From Sweltsa coloradensis (lineage: Eukaryota; Arthropoda; Insecta; Plecoptera; Chloroperlidae), in NCBI GenBank assembly GCA_024449915.1, contig JAMZAV010000352.1:346677-410676 (forward strand): DNA of 64,000 nt, written 5' to 3'. Position numbers and translations under genes: made by a program. Shown here in pieces: positions 34,260-44,209 of the stretch. The notes beneath the pieces were generated by a model. That model was not told the DNA's origin. It saw only the letters and a list, made by a program, of their open reading frames with translations, and did no database searches. Positions within the stretch are counted from its first letter, which is position 1. Every line of letters starts with the position of its first letter.

Positions 34260-34970
34260 GACAAACACTGACAAATCCTATACTTTTATACGTAAAGTCA
34301 AACTGGATGATAATAAAAACAAACAAACTATACGTAATCATTGTAGCCACCGTGAGGTCGGCAATGCAATAGGCCTACTTAGGAGATTCATTAGTTACAA
34401 TTCAACTAATTTAAAAATGTGGACAATAAAATAACAGGTAACATTTAATTACTTTTCAATATCAGCCAACATGTTTTGTTGAAAGACCCCTGTGTCTCTA
34501 TAAAGGGGGCTGTAATCATTGCATTATTCTACTACGCATTATTATTATGTATGAGATAATACAGTTGATACAAAGCCTAATGCTGCACCATTTGGAGTTT
34601 GGATCAGCTATTGAAATCGGAATTGAAAACATTTCAAGTCGATTGAAGCTGCTATCAGTATCACAACAACTCAAAACAGACTTTTGAGCATGCTGGAAAT
34701 TATATTTTTGTTGTGAAACATGTACCATAAATGGATGGCTATATTGCACTTCCTAACAATATCAACTTAATCATTACATCTTGCCATTTAGAATGGCTGT
34801 TTCAATACCGGTATGGCAAAACAAACAAAGAACAGTACTTGCTATGTTAAAAAACTGTCAGTTGGCATATCACTTACATCAAAGCTGCTCATAATATCAG
34901 TTGATACACATGATGAAGTAGATACCTTGTGTGGTTCACTTTCATCAGATATTGTATTCCCCTCTGACAT
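17787..34970 (-). CDS. Gustatory-receptor-family seven-transmembrane chemoreceptor, six exons, complete
   Basis: Exons 34970..34878, 33256..33015, 29994..29638, 22185..22005, 19176..18961, 18026..17787; 1329 nt, 442 codons. All junctions are GT-AG and phases match (0, 2, 2, 0, 0). An in-frame TGA 36 nt upstream supports the ATG. Predicted helices at about residues 81-108, 137-160, 196-218, 239-262, 307-332, 340-362, 421-442. Before helix 1 comes [17 protein letters not shown], typical of insect gustatory receptors. Phase-0 introns before the last two exons and a cytoplasmic loop ending in a short helix are also typical. The C-terminal TYxxxxxQF signature is degenerate (LVLTLGQCH). Family members are plasma-membrane ligand-gated channels of taste neurons; the ligand here is unknown. 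Sugar or CO2 subfamily membership is not supported by eye. Confidence 0.82.
18190..18808 (+). mobile_element. Helitron-like element family 1, copy 3 (in intron 5 of the chemoreceptor)
   Basis: Starts TTGGATGAGCGAAGCGAAGA and ends AACGCGGCGGGACTTGAGCG, TTTTCCTAGT. It has the same subterminal inverted repeats and terminal stem as copy 1. Confidence 0.7.
18961..19176 (-). CDS. Chemoreceptor exon 5
   Basis: Acceptor TTCTCTTTCAG and donor CAG|GTCAGT, 72 codons, phase 0 on both sides. It encodes [20 protein letters not shown] and helices 5 and 6. Confidence 0.82.
19675..19790 (-). mobile_element. SINE 3' tail fragment
   Basis: TATTTAGAGTCTACC, CATAACTGATTTTCAGTGGG, GACAGTAAACCAAAGCGAC match the tail of the SINE copies at 37245..37668 and 39595..39905. 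Confidence 0.7.
19817..19855. repeat. (AAT)n microsatellite
   Basis: About twelve AAT triplets in chemoreceptor intron 4. Confidence 0.9.
20380..21505. mobile_element. hAT element with perfect 8-bp target duplication
   Basis: Ends TAGCGGTTCTCAACC and GGTTGAGAACCGCTG, flanked by CTCTAGTC at 20372..20379 and 21506..21513. The terminus resembles the widespread CAGCGGTTCTCAACC hAT family. The interior is decayed; only short transposase-like scraps remain. In chemoreceptor intron 4. Confidence 0.92.
22005..22185 (-). CDS. Chemoreceptor exon 4
   Basis: Acceptor TTGATCCTTAG and donor CGA|GTAAGT. It encodes [20 protein letters not shown], then [20 protein letters not shown]. Enters in phase 2, leaves in phase 0. 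Confidence 0.8.
22384..22532. mobile_element. 148-bp MITE of the TTTTCCAYTGG family
   Basis: The left end GCGTTTTCCATTGGCCACAC and the right end (inverse) ACGTTTTCCATTGGTATGCA form TIRs. The terminus matches the large transposon at 57537..61205 (GTTTTCCACTGG, then ACACTGATTGCGC), so this is probably its non-autonomous relative. Confidence 0.65.
23490..28545 (-). mobile_element. LINE B, 5'-truncated RNase H-bearing element, split by LINE A
   Basis: Minus-strand parts: RT from 28540 ([25 protein letters not shown]), 28245..27805 ([26 protein letters not shown]), FADDVVMWY at 27785, thumb at 27502..27173, RNase H from 26910 ([11 protein letters not shown]) to 26510 ([31 protein letters not shown]), then [16 protein letters not shown] near 26330. 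The end, a Cys/His knuckle [17 protein letters not shown] and a (GAA)n tail, sits at 23707..23490 on the far side of LINE A. The order RT, RNase H, knuckle fits the I/LOA/Jockey-type lineages. Several frameshifts; inactive. Confidence 0.85.
23708..26325 (-). mobile_element. LINE A, CR1-like retrotransposon nested in LINE B
   Basis: 26235..24927 encodes the linker and RT ([58 protein letters not shown]). After a frameshift in 24927..24961 the second frame runs to 24053 with [35 protein letters not shown] and a basic C-terminus. The 3' untranslated region ends in (CTA)n at 23708..23730. The endonuclease domain is missing (5' truncation). The order and motifs fit CR1/Daphne-like LINEs. A further frame change lies near 26240. 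Confidence 0.85.
28544..29502. mobile_element. hAT-like element with 8-bp target duplication
   Basis: Ends TAGAGGTGTATTTAAATGG and CACACCTCTA (inverse), flanked by ACTATAAA at 28536..28543 and 29503..29510. The terminal word GGTTTTATT recurs inside near 29369, 29431 and 29464. A LINE fragment (28670..29135) has inserted in it. In chemoreceptor intron 3. Confidence 0.8.
28670..29135 (+). mobile_element. LINE 3' end fragment nested in the hAT-like element
   Basis: The 3' tail ATGTAAAATGGCCTATGGCT then GAATAAATAAATAAATAAA is shared with 878..1545. The upstream part carries only traces of the C-terminal coding region. Confidence 0.65.
29638..29994 (-). CDS. Chemoreceptor exon 3
   Basis: Acceptor TTTATACTAG and donor CATAG|GTGAGT, phase 2 on both sides. 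It encodes [20 protein letters not shown], helix 2, the loop [17 protein letters not shown] and helix 3. Confidence 0.82.
30112..30325 (-). mobile_element. tRNA-derived SINE copy
   Basis: The minus strand has tRNA-like GATCTAGTGGTTAAGACGCC and a degenerate B box, then the shared tail AGTTGGTAGACTCTAAATA and TTTATTTAATT. A diverged partner sits in the second duplicated unit at 30655..30860. Confidence 0.65.
30331..30556 (-). pseudogene. Decayed duplicate of chemoreceptor exon 3 (5' part)
   Basis: The sequence after TTTATACTTTATAG keeps GAGATCGTGGCTTATTCCGG and CGCAATGGTGAAAACAGATC, corresponding to the start of exon 3. It sits in phase 0 instead of 2, so splicing from exon 2 would shift the frame; it then diverges and stops. 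Not a usable alternative exon by sequence. Confidence 0.55.
31244..31420. repeat. 49-bp direct repeat around an inverted repeat
   Basis: ACTTAATACATAAATCGAGA through ACCTGCGTAAGG occurs at 31244..31292 and 31372..31420. Between them AAGGTAATGACATTATAA is answered by its inverse TTATAATGTCATTACCTT. Confidence 0.8.
31418..31870 (+). mobile_element. Helitron-like family 1, internal fragment
   Basis: CACGATTCCGGCTAAACCGA, TCTTCGAAATCTCTAAACGT and TTATGAATTAAGATATTCGT match the bodies of 7359..7969 and 43261..44029; both termini are missing. Confidence 0.65.
32497..32713. mobile_element. Short MITE with GGGTGTTTACGGAAA termini
   Basis: The left GGGTGTTTACGGAAACCTTG pairs with the inverse of the right end GGGTGCTTGCGGAAATCTCG. 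217 bp, non-coding, with GGATC repeated internally. In chemoreceptor intron 2. Confidence 0.65.
33015..33256 (-). CDS. Chemoreceptor exon 2
   Basis: Acceptor TTGTTTAG and donor TTTTCG|GTAAGT. It encodes [20 protein letters not shown], the [17 protein letters not shown] motif and helix 1. Enters in phase 0, leaves in phase 2. Confidence 0.82.
34158..34259. repeat. (TATC)n microsatellite
   Basis: About 25 uninterrupted ATCT units in chemoreceptor intron 1. Confidence 0.95.
34878..34970 (-). CDS. Chemoreceptor exon 1 with start codon
   Basis: ATG at 34970; 31 codons beginning [20 protein letters not shown] and ending SSFD|GTAAGT. Phase 0 joins directly to exon 2. An in-frame TGA precedes the ATG by twelve codons. 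Ser/Thr- and acid-rich, as expected of a cytoplasmic N-terminus. Confidence 0.7.
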
Positions 34971-35559
34971 CTCTCTCAAGAAGCTTCTAATGCCCAAGTG
35001 ACATCATCTACTGGGTGCCATGTGGATATGAGTGGAATGTGACCTTGAACCTAAACCAGTTTTAAATGAGAGTTTACTGATATAAATAAATATCTGTTTT
35101 GAAAGGCAGAATGAAAGATAAACATTGATTTAAATAAAAACCTGGCAATTTTATCACTAGCAGCATATTTGGCACTATTATAATAGTAAAAATAATTATA
35201 CATGGTTTATTGTCAAAGTATCTAATTCATATGAGAACAATTTTTAGAAGCATGAAAAAAGATACTATTGCATAATCATTTTTATCTTATTTGCAAAAAC
35301 TTTTAGAAGGAAATACATTTCTTCAAAATAGAAGTTATAGAAGTTACAATTAGTTCTAGCTTTATAACTTGTAACTTAGTCTCAAGTCTAGTTCTTTAGT
35401 TTAGCTTTAGGTACCGTACCTGGAACCAAGTCACAAAAATCAAATTATTACTAAGAATTTAAGGATATAAATTGCTTCCTTGCATATTTCATATTGTATT
35501 TTTACCAATTTAAAGTAGAACTTTGCCTACATCCTGTGATTAAAAATGTATTTGTAACG

Positions 35560-35800
35560 GCATGCCCACGTATGAGCACTGTGCTTATGTGTGCTTCTCT
35601 CGATGATGCTGTTTTTTTTTTGTGTAAAAAATAACTACTTATCAATATCATGTAATGTTAATTTATCTTTTACTTTGTAATCTTTATATATTTCTCTCAA
35701 TTACTGTTTGTTTATTTAACATTCATTGTTGTAAACTAAACTATCTATCAAGCATACTATATTTTTCTTGGGAATAAATATTTTTATGAATCTGATTCTG
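35560..35800 (+). mobile_element. LINE 3' untranslated tail
   Basis: The end reads GGGAATAAATATTTTTATGA then ATCTGATTCTGAATTTG, the kind of short-repeat tail seen on CR1/L2 elements. No coding part is left. Confidence 0.45.
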
Positions 35801-35980
35801 AATTTGAACCCGGTATACATTCATTTTCCCCCTTCGAAATTAACAACATGACATGAATATAATACCTATAACATTCTGGTGGGGTACCATGTTATATTTT
35901 TGTAATTTTTATTAGATAAAATAATCCTAGAATAGTCTCTAGTTTGTTAATGCTAACAGGTTAACTAGCATTAGCAAATG

Positions 35981-36962
35981 GGTCATTATATTATAAGTGG
36001 AATATTCATGTCCCTTTAAGTTTTTCCATATCAAATTTTAAAATTAAAATCTGCCAATTTTTTCTAAAACTTATGTTATAATTCCACACGTTTTTAAATA
36101 AATTTCAATAATTTTCACTTCAATTTACCCTTTCAACTAGGGTATAATACTTTGGTTATACCTATCAAATGTCATTCCCATGGCTGTCCCTCATTACATT
36201 TCTATATACATATGTGTGTCTAAGACTGTACCCTCTATCACTAACAAACTGCATTTTGGCTCTATCTGTTAAGCAATATGATAACTATTATCGGAATTGT
36301 TGTTGTTGTAGCATATGAATTTACCCTAAGACACCACCCCTTCCAAAAGTCGTGTCCCTTAGTTTTTTGTCATTACCATGGCAACTACTGTTTGTGTTTT
36401 TTTACCCCTTTGTTGCAGAACTTTCTTTTGGTAATGATAAATAAAATGTAAAAGATAAAAAGTTAATTAAAGCTATGCCTAAGGGTAGCTTTCATGTTCC
36501 ATTATTACACTACAAAATGTAATAAAATGGCAATTTGTAGGTTAGTCTCTTTATCTTTGTCATTCCCATGGCACAAGTAATTAGGCTTAATAATGAAAAA
36601 AAAAAAAAAAACAACAATTTCAGTAGTTTCAGGGTAGTTTTTTTAGTCTAATTTGCTAGGGAGTGCAGTATTTTTTCATTTGTACCCTATGAATAGGGGT
36701 GAATAACCTTAATTTTGTCATTCCCATGGACAAACAATTATGTCATTCCCATGGATATGGAAAAAACATGGTAATGCTAATCTTACAGGGAAATGATAAA
36801 ATAATTATGCAAAACAAAATTTAAAAAAACGATCTCTGCTCGATTCATAAATGTGTTCAGTATCCGTTCCTTATACACCCAATTTTTTTTTTTAAATTTT
36901 GACAACATTTAATTTAAAAAATAACATAATGATAATATTCCATTTATAATATAATGACCCAA
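35981..36962. mobile_element. DNA element with 28-bp TIRs and repeated CATTCCCATGG words
   Basis: The left TGGGTCATTATATTATAAGT and the inverse of the right end TGGGTCATTATATTATAAAT form TIRs. Inside, GTCATTCCCATGG or close variants recur near 36173, 36370, 36559, 36717 and 36743, with the reverse form CATGGTAATG near 36768. No coding capacity. Confidence 0.7.
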
Positions 36963-37017
36963 ATACTCAAGTGAATATACTCTGCAACTTCACTTGAATA
37001 TTATTATGTTGAATGCC

Positions 37018-37136
37018 CCAATAAGCAGGCCAGAATTTAAAATACTGATCAAGTTGTTGCGAAGCAACCTTGCGATGCTGATGTCATTGGCGGGTGAACT
37101 AAGCCAATAAGCAGGCCAGAATTTAAAATACTGATT
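37018..37136. repeat. 36-bp direct repeat
   Basis: CCAATAAGCAGGCCAGAATT then TAAAATACTGAT at 37018..37052 and again at 37103..37136. Confidence 0.85.
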
Positions 37137-37244
37137 GCTGGTTGGTCATGATTCACCAGTAAATGTAGTAAGTGTTTGCTTAGGATTTATTTTTCCTCTA
37201 TAATTTTCTATGAAAATGCCAAAATCGTTGCTGGACAAGGGATA

Positions 37245-37668
37245 ATAAATAAAATAAATAAATAAATCGTATTTAGAGTCTACCAACTCAGTTATATAAC
37301 TGATTTTCAGTGGAGGACAGTAAATCAAAGCGACAAGCCGACCCTGTAGGCCCCGACGCAATCGACGAGTGAACGATAACCAACCAAAGATCGATATTTT
37401 TAATAGGAAATATAGCAATCAGTGGTATGGACAGTGCGAACACACGCGGATCAACGCCAGAATCAACAAGGCCGATTCAGAACAACTTTGAATTTATTAT
37501 GTGCCTCGTTGCTAGGACGGCTCCAAAGTCACCGTTTACAAACTCCTAAGACAAGAACTGATGGACTGAAGTCCAAATCAGAAGTTAAAAACTTCTGACT
37601 TTGGCGGGAATCGAACCCTGGACCTTCTGCATTGGAAGCAGAGCTAACCACAAGACCAACGAGCCACA
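37245..37668 (-). mobile_element. tRNA-derived SINE, near full length
   Basis: On the minus strand the head reads GGCTCGTTGGTCTTGTGGTT and later GGTTCGATTCCCGCC (A and B boxes). It is followed by TTTTTAACTTCTGATTTGGA, CTTCAGTCCATCAGTTC and the tail AGTTGGTAGACTCTAAATAC with ATTTATTTATTT. The acceptor stem does not pair, so it is not a functional tRNA gene. Confidence 0.8.
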
Positions 37669-38389
37669 CAATAGAGACACGTGTCATACGCTACATTGGA
37701 CTTTGATTATATTGATATAAAAAATTTATACAACATGGATCTTCACATAGTCTCAATTAAACATCATCATCATCATCAGAACATGTTTTGAAATGCAAAA
37801 TATCTTCTGACTGGGGATAGGATAGTGTACACATGTATATGTGTACACCTTTTTATGGGTGTGCACGTTTACTGGTTCTCTAAAAACAATTTAACGCATG
37901 TAGTATTATGTTGTGAGCGACTGACCACCAGCTGTTCAAAACTTTGTGGCTGAGGTTCATCTACCCCTTGTTTTTTACTGCGATTGCTGTTGCACACTAG
38001 GCAATCTTCCTATAGGCTGGGCACTACTAATCATCATCATATACAAATATTTTTCAAGCTTTCCAAAAACATGTACATGCGCTGATAGCCAAGAGTGTAC
38101 AGATTAAAGAAAGTACACGTGGGTTACTGGTATCCATGGTACACGCATTTGTCAATCCCTACTCCAAACAGGATTTTGGGGAACCTTGAGCTTGCACGAT
38201 TAGGTACACCTTGGTCAGTACGTTATACTAGTATCTATGGTCAGTACCATGCATTTACCGCTTGACATTCAAAACATGATTTGATAAAATCATAAAAATG
38301 ATTTAATCAAAATCAAAAGCTTTTGACGTTATTAAATGTTCCACATTTTCAGCCTATTTTCAATTTATTATTTCTTTACAGTTTGAATA
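37669..38389. other. Intergenic; nothing recognised
   Basis: AT-rich unique-looking sequence with a short (CAT)n at about 37764. No coding or repeat signal that I can name. Confidence 0.4.
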
Positions 38390-38583
38390 GTAACAGATTT
38401 TCCTGCAAATGTTAACAGCACCCACAAAGCTGGTCCCGGATGTTTGTTTACAATTTCACCGCAATAGATTCAGTGGTTCGGCTATTTTTTTTGCGTACAC
38501 AGTCACTCACTCACTCACCGACACAGATGAAGTTTTGATTGAGTTGAGTTGTAAGACTCAGTAGCTGCGCTCCCTCGTCTGAT
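38390..38583. repeat. Interspersed repeat ending GCTGCGCTCCCTCGTCTGA
   Basis: Partner of 6010..6295. It shows the TCACTCACTCACTCACCGAC stretch and the shared end, the inverse of the ACGAG-GAGC terminus of Helitron-like family 2. Confidence 0.5.
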
Positions 38584-39180
38584 AAGTATTAGTTTATTCT
38601 CACAATTTATTGTGCTTGGGGCGCTCTGGCCTTTTATGCCAACCTTCCTACTTAACAATGGGACAATAAAATAATAATATACACTTATTTATACAAATAT
38701 ACAAACCTATTGCAATAGTAAATTTAGATACCTACCCAATCATAATTTTATGTGAGAGATATGGTTGGATTCAAAATCTCATAATATATAAGAAAAGCAT
38801 AGATGGCTAAGATACCTAATTAAAACAAGAAACATATTAACAAGTTTCATCCCATATGGAAAAAAGGTACCTACAGAAAAAACGTAAGGTACGTTGCACA
38901 CAGCCGAAATAGGCGGTACAATCCCCCATCTACTATACAATACATATAGCTCTAACCAAAGAATGCAGATACTTCTATCACAAGTGCCAGCAGTGGGGTT
39001 GATGTGAATGAGCGGGAAAAGGAATGTCGCCTTTGTGTACAAACGAGAAATACATGTAGCCAATACAGGCAAAAATAATTATAAAAATGATATTATATTA
39101 CTACATCACAGATTTCCTTCTTGTACTACATCCATGCTGAGCTAGACTGAATAGAGTTGAGACACTGTTGTGATGTTGGG

Positions 39181-39560
39181 GAAAAAATAAACGTTGGATT
39201 TTTTGATTGGATATTGCTTAACGTCTCATATTTATGCAACTTGGCTACTCGAGACGAAGGGAGGGACGTAAGGGATGACGCGGGGGACAAGGGATGGACA
39301 GGCCTGTGCTGGTCAGAACCAGCCACAAGCGTATAGGGAGGGCAGGGGTTCCCCCACGTCATGGTCATCTGCGTCTGTGTCATCATCCACCCGTGTTGTC
39401 ATTGTCGTCGCCGTCGGGGAGGTAGTCAACGGGAAGGGGAAAGTGCCCCGACGACGACCCAGAGCTCGCCATTAGTTTCAGGGAAAAAAACTCCCTTAAC
39501 CACGGGCCGAACCACGAGAAGGTTGCGAGTTGGAATTTGATGGTCAACCACTGTAGTAGA
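39181..39560 (-). mobile_element. Short retroposon, copy C (diverged)
   Basis: Shares CAGAACCAGCCAC, TGTCATTGTCGTCG, CCCCGACGACGA and CAGAGCTCGCC with copies A (5213) and B (41698), plus the GATATTGCTTAACGTCTCAT end word found at 6440. Confidence 0.6.
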
Positions 39561-39594
39561 GATGCACACAATAGTTAATACTCAATACTATTAG

Positions 39595-39905
39595 AGGCTC
39601 TGGTTTAAGTGCAGAAAGTCTAGGTTTCGATTCCCGCTTTAGGCAGAAATATTTAACTTCTGATGTGGACCTAAGTCCATCAGTTCACATACTAAATTCT
39701 TAGGTTATTCCGAGTTAGCGTTGTTGATTCTAGCACTGTCCGCAGTTAGAATCATATCCAGCTTGATTGATAGATGATTCCTTTGTCGGTCTCTAGTTGG
39801 TCATTGTTTGCTCATCAATGGTGTCTGTGCCTACATGGTTAGCTTGGTTTGCTTTAAATTTAATGTCCCCCACTGAAAACCGGTTATGTGACTGTAGACC
39901 TAAAT
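39595..39905 (+). mobile_element. tRNA-derived SINE, second copy
   Basis: Degenerate A box, B box GGTTTCGATTCCCGC, then TTAACTTCTGATGTGGAC, AGTCCATCAGTTC and the tail CCCACTGAAAACCGGTTATG with CTGTAGACC. Same family as 37245..37668 in the opposite orientation. Confidence 0.75.
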
Positions 39906-40394
39906 ACTTTTTTTAATAATTATTATATGATCGATATTATTAAATTGCACGTTTTCTGAATAAAATTGTCCAAAATACAGAACATAAAGTACCAGTGTAC
40001 CAGTGTCGCTGACCGCCATATTCCCGAAATTTATTTATTTATTGTCCAATCTATTCATTTATAAAAACCGATTTACAAGGGAGGACAAATAAATAAAACT
40101 AATAACATAGATGCAGACATAAAAATAAACTATAGAAATAAAAAGAACTGTATTCGTGTCTTGTTAGAATTATTGTATTTGACATTTTTGAGATCACAGA
40201 GTACTCTCTAATATGTCACACTATTTTTAACCGACAAATCTTGTTGTTTATATTTTCACGTTGATCACACTTGTCTGCTGGAAACATTGGCATCATTTCT
40301 ACAAACTTTATTGATACCTGGTATTGATATTATTGATCGATTATGCAGTCACTGATTATCCGATTTTTATTTTATTGTTGTCTATCTACAGGTA

Positions 40395-40924
40395 TAGGTG
40401 GAACCAGATAAGCTGGCGGCCGTCAAGGTCAAGCGAGAGCACGCACGCAAACGTTGACAATTTACACACAACTTACATAAGGTAGGGCCTACCGTATTTG
40501 GTCATTTATCGTGATATGTTATCACATATATCAACATTTTATAAGCTGTGAATAAAGTAGTTCGTCCCACAGAGTGAGTATTTTAACAAAATAATGATTT
40601 TAAGTAATCACGATTACGAAAGTGTTTTTTTTGCCTGGTTGGTAATCGTGTGTCTCAAGTTCCAGCTGTTTTAATGCCAACCTTGCCAGATGTAATGTCA
40701 ATGTTTAGGAGCATCAAAATGTCATGATTTTATTCGTACACTTCATAAATACTTTATTTTTAGGATATATTGGGCAAGGCTTGGCTTTAAAATGGTCGTA
40801 TTTTTCTTCGAAAGCAGTTTTAGAGACCGTTATTTTATTTACTTTTTGCCGATCCTGTGGCCATAGTGCGTGGGCGACAGTGCTGCGATCCCTCGGCGAC
40901 CGCCACCTTATCTGGTTCCACCTA
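40395..40924. mobile_element. MITE with TA target site (Tc1/mariner-like)
   Basis: TIRs TAGGTGGAACCAGATAAGCT and (inverse right) TAGGTGGAACCAGATAAGGT are flanked by TA on both sides. 530 bp without a transposase. Confidence 0.75.
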
Positions 40925-41697
40925 TACACCCGGGCACAAAATTAAATCAAAGGGTCTAGAAGATACCTATTTCGCCGACATCGCGTGGTTAACACCCTGA
41001 GCATATGATTTGTAACGCCTTGTGAACTGCATTATCAATCGATGTATCATAATGGTAATAATGTTTCACACGAAAATGTAAAAACAATATTATTTTGAAT
41101 GACTCTTGGCCAACAAAATAGTCTGTATCTAAAATGCAGATAGAAGGAAAACAACTTTTTATAAGAACAAAAATCGGAAATCAAATTGTGGTTAGCAACC
41201 CCTGGTTGATAGTTTAAAAGAATAATTGAAATAAAAAGGAAATAAATAAATAATAAATTAAAAAAGAAATTAAATAAAAATAAATAAATTGGAAATGAAC
41301 GCAAAGGTAAGAACTAAGGCCTGGTCTTAATGCTATTAATATCTAATGCTTTCTTTACGTGTCATATTATATTACTATGAAGCCTGATACTTCCTCTGGT
41401 GAATAGTGAATTTTTCTTGGCTCTAGCATCTGTTTTTTATTTACGTCAATCGATGCAGTTTACAGGGCTATACAAATCATGTGCACAGAGAGTTGACCAC
41501 GCAATATTGTCGAAAGAGGTATCTTCTAGACCTCTTGATTTAATTATGTCCCCGTATGTAGATGCAACTAGATTGAACAAGAAAGTTGATTCAATGGATG
41601 AAAATGTGGGAATTTTATGTTCTCTGCAAGTTTTAATATTATATATTCAACAATAAATCTTATCAACTTGAATTAAGGATACCCACACAGTTACAAT

Positions 41698-42068
41698 TTG
41701 GTTTATTTGGATTAAGGACGCGTCAACCATTAGGTCATAATGCACCACTCTAGCCTAGGGGATATGGGGAAGAGGGGCCCATGCTGGTCAGAACCAGCCA
41801 CGGGTAAGGGGAGGAAAGGGGGGTTTCTTATGTCGCGGTCATCATCGTCAGTTGTCATCGTTCGTTGTGTCATTGTCATCATCGTCGGAGAGGTCGTCAA
41901 TAGAAGGGGGAGGTGTCCACAACAACGATTGCCAGAGCTCGCCTCTAGTTTCGGGGAGTAATATACACCACTCTTACTAGCTGATGTTTGCGAGGTGGAC
42001 TTATTCTCTTGCATCGCCTTTTATGATTAGCAGACATGCTCTGGGCCAATTCTACCCTGGGTCCAGGC
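41698..42068 (-). mobile_element. Short retroposon, copy B, with 12-bp target duplication
   Basis: ACACAGTTACAA occurs immediately left (41686..41697) and right (42069..42080). The body matches copy A over its full length. The minus-strand 3' end reads TCCAAATAAACCAAA. Confidence 0.8.
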
Positions 42069-42594
42069 GACACAGTTACAAGAACTGATTTCTAATGTAG
42101 AGCATTATTACACAATTTATCGTGTGCTTTATTGCAAGGACGTTCACAATATACAGTACCCATATGTTATTATATTGCTGGGCTATATTACTTCATTTGT
42201 TCTAAACAATAGTTCCCCTAATTCAAATCAAATTACTTGCTGACCATTTGAATAATACAAAAATTTTAATCAAAATAAATTTAACATAAAACCGTAGAAC
42301 TTCTCTAATGACTTCATCACTATTTGAATTAATTAAACTTATAAAAGTGATATTTCAACGAACAGAATTTTAGTTCACGAGAGTTTACTGTACATTATTT
42401 AACCTATTATCCATACCAGGCCCAGTATGCACTGCCAGACCATATAAAAACTGGTTCCTAGAGTTATATTTTAGTGCCAGCTTGGCATGGTATGGATAAC
42501 AGCTCCATGGTTGTGAGGTCTACAGCTAAATTACTTACCTACTACTCTACTACTAAACTTAACTACTCTACTAAACTTATTAGGAATAACAATA

Positions 42595-43172
42595 CATAAA
42601 AGCTTAACGTGGCATGCCCACATCAACACTCTTATACCAAAACTCAGCTCAGCTTGTTTTGAAATTAAGAGCATCAAACAAATAAGCAACATATCAACAG
42701 CCAAAATATGTTACTTTTCTCTGAGTGAATCGCACTTGAGGTATGGAATCGAATTTTTAGGAATATCAACTCATATCGACAAGGTCTTCATGCAAAAACA
42801 AGCAATCAGAGCGTTGTGTACCCTTAACCCGATAGAGCATTGCAAACCTTACTTTATTACACTAAACATTCTTATAGTTCCATGCCTTTACATTCTCAAA
42901 ACAATTTTAGTCATAAGAAAAAACCTCCACACTCTCACAATCAACAGAGGCGTACACACCCACAACACAATGGCACAAAAATAACTCCACCAATATCGTA
43001 CCAACCTAGGTAAAAAAAAATCCAATTATCTAAATAAAACTCTATTCAATAAACTCCCCAAATCAATAAAAGACATAACAGAACACATTAAATTCCTAAA
43101 TGAACTAACCAAATTCCTAACACAAAAGGCATACTACAGCATAAGAGACTTTATAAGGGACAAAATTAATTA
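42595..43172 (+). mobile_element. LINE 3' fragment (CR1/Jockey-like C-terminus)
   Basis: The frame gives LRYGIEFLG, then QKQAIRALCTL, LNILIVPCLYILKTILVIRK and HTHNT. These are the conserved spaced motifs following the RT thumb in CR1/Jockey-type elements. RT core absent; several stops. Confidence 0.75.
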
Positions 43173-43260
43173 ATGACTGCCGGTACTCAAGAAACCAGAA
43201 GAAACCATAATTAAAATTATATTACTCAGTCATCTATCCTTATTGCTCTGAATACACTGA

Positions 43261-44029
43261 TTGAATGAGCGTAGTGAGCGAAGCAAAGATTCCATTTCAC
43301 TACACTGGAGAAAAAAATCCGGAATGTTTTTTTTTCTTTCTTTCTTTTTTTTGTATTTTTGTGTGTTTGTTAACACGATTCCGGCTAAACTAATACTCCA
43401 ATTGCGATGAAATTTAATGGAGGCCTTCGAAACCTCTAAACTTAGAACTGCCACGTTTTTGAGCGCAATCGGAAAATTATTTTTCATGAAAATCGCAATT
43501 TTACAATTTTTTTTTATTTTTAAAAAATTTCTTCGACTTGTAACACCTACATGCTTTATCCGATTTTAATGATTTTTTCACAGAAACTTAATTTTATGAA
43601 TTAAGATATTCGTGTGAAATTTGAGCGCAATCGAAAATTATTTTTCATGAAAATAGAAATTTTGCGGGTTTTTTTCTTTTTTAAAACAATCTTTTGACCT
43701 GTAGCACCTACATGCTTCATCCTATTGTAATGATTTTTTCACACAACCTTAATTATATAAATTTATATATTTGTGTGAAATTTGAGCGCAATCGGATAAT
43801 TATTTCTTATAAAAATCGCAATTTTTCGATTTTTTCTTTAAAAAAATTATGATTAATTTTTTTAAAAAAAAAGGTTATTTTTTATTTAATTTAATTTAAT
43901 TTTAAAAAATCTTGAACGATATAATTTTTTTACAGAACAACAGAAAATCCGCATAACACATGGCAGCTCAATGCACCAATTACGCTCATCCAACAACGCG
44001 CCTGAAAAGCGTTTGCGAAGCTTCCTAGT
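43261..44029 (+). mobile_element. Helitron-like element family 1, copy 4
   Basis: Starts TTGAATGAGCGTAGTGAGCG and ends GCTCATCCAACAACGCG, with GAAGCTTCCTAGT. The body matches copy 1. The longest copy, with an extra internal repeat of the TTGAGCGCAATCG block. Confidence 0.7.
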
Positions 44030-44209
44030 TATATAACATCATTATATTAACAAATATAAATTGTACTTACATGAAATGCCAATCTTTCACTTTATTTATT
44101 TAAACCAGAATAAATATTACTTATCTATCAATATTGCTCTGTTTATATCATCTTCGTCTTCGTCTTTGACTTTGACTTGGCATAACCTAAAGGTGATTTA
44201 AGGATATTA

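Noticed and set aside
34091..34372. Open frame with repeated Leu-Ser-Ile-Tyr
   Set aside because: Product of the (TATC)n microsatellite.
37604..37668. Functional tRNA gene on the minus strand
   Set aside because: A and B boxes are good but the acceptor stem does not pair and the sequence continues into a SINE body found elsewhere.
41399..41656. Possible small gene, with weak resemblance to 46280..46552
   Set aside because: The similarity is short and patchy (a GATGCAAC-AGATT word and GTGGATGAATGC), without splice or start support.
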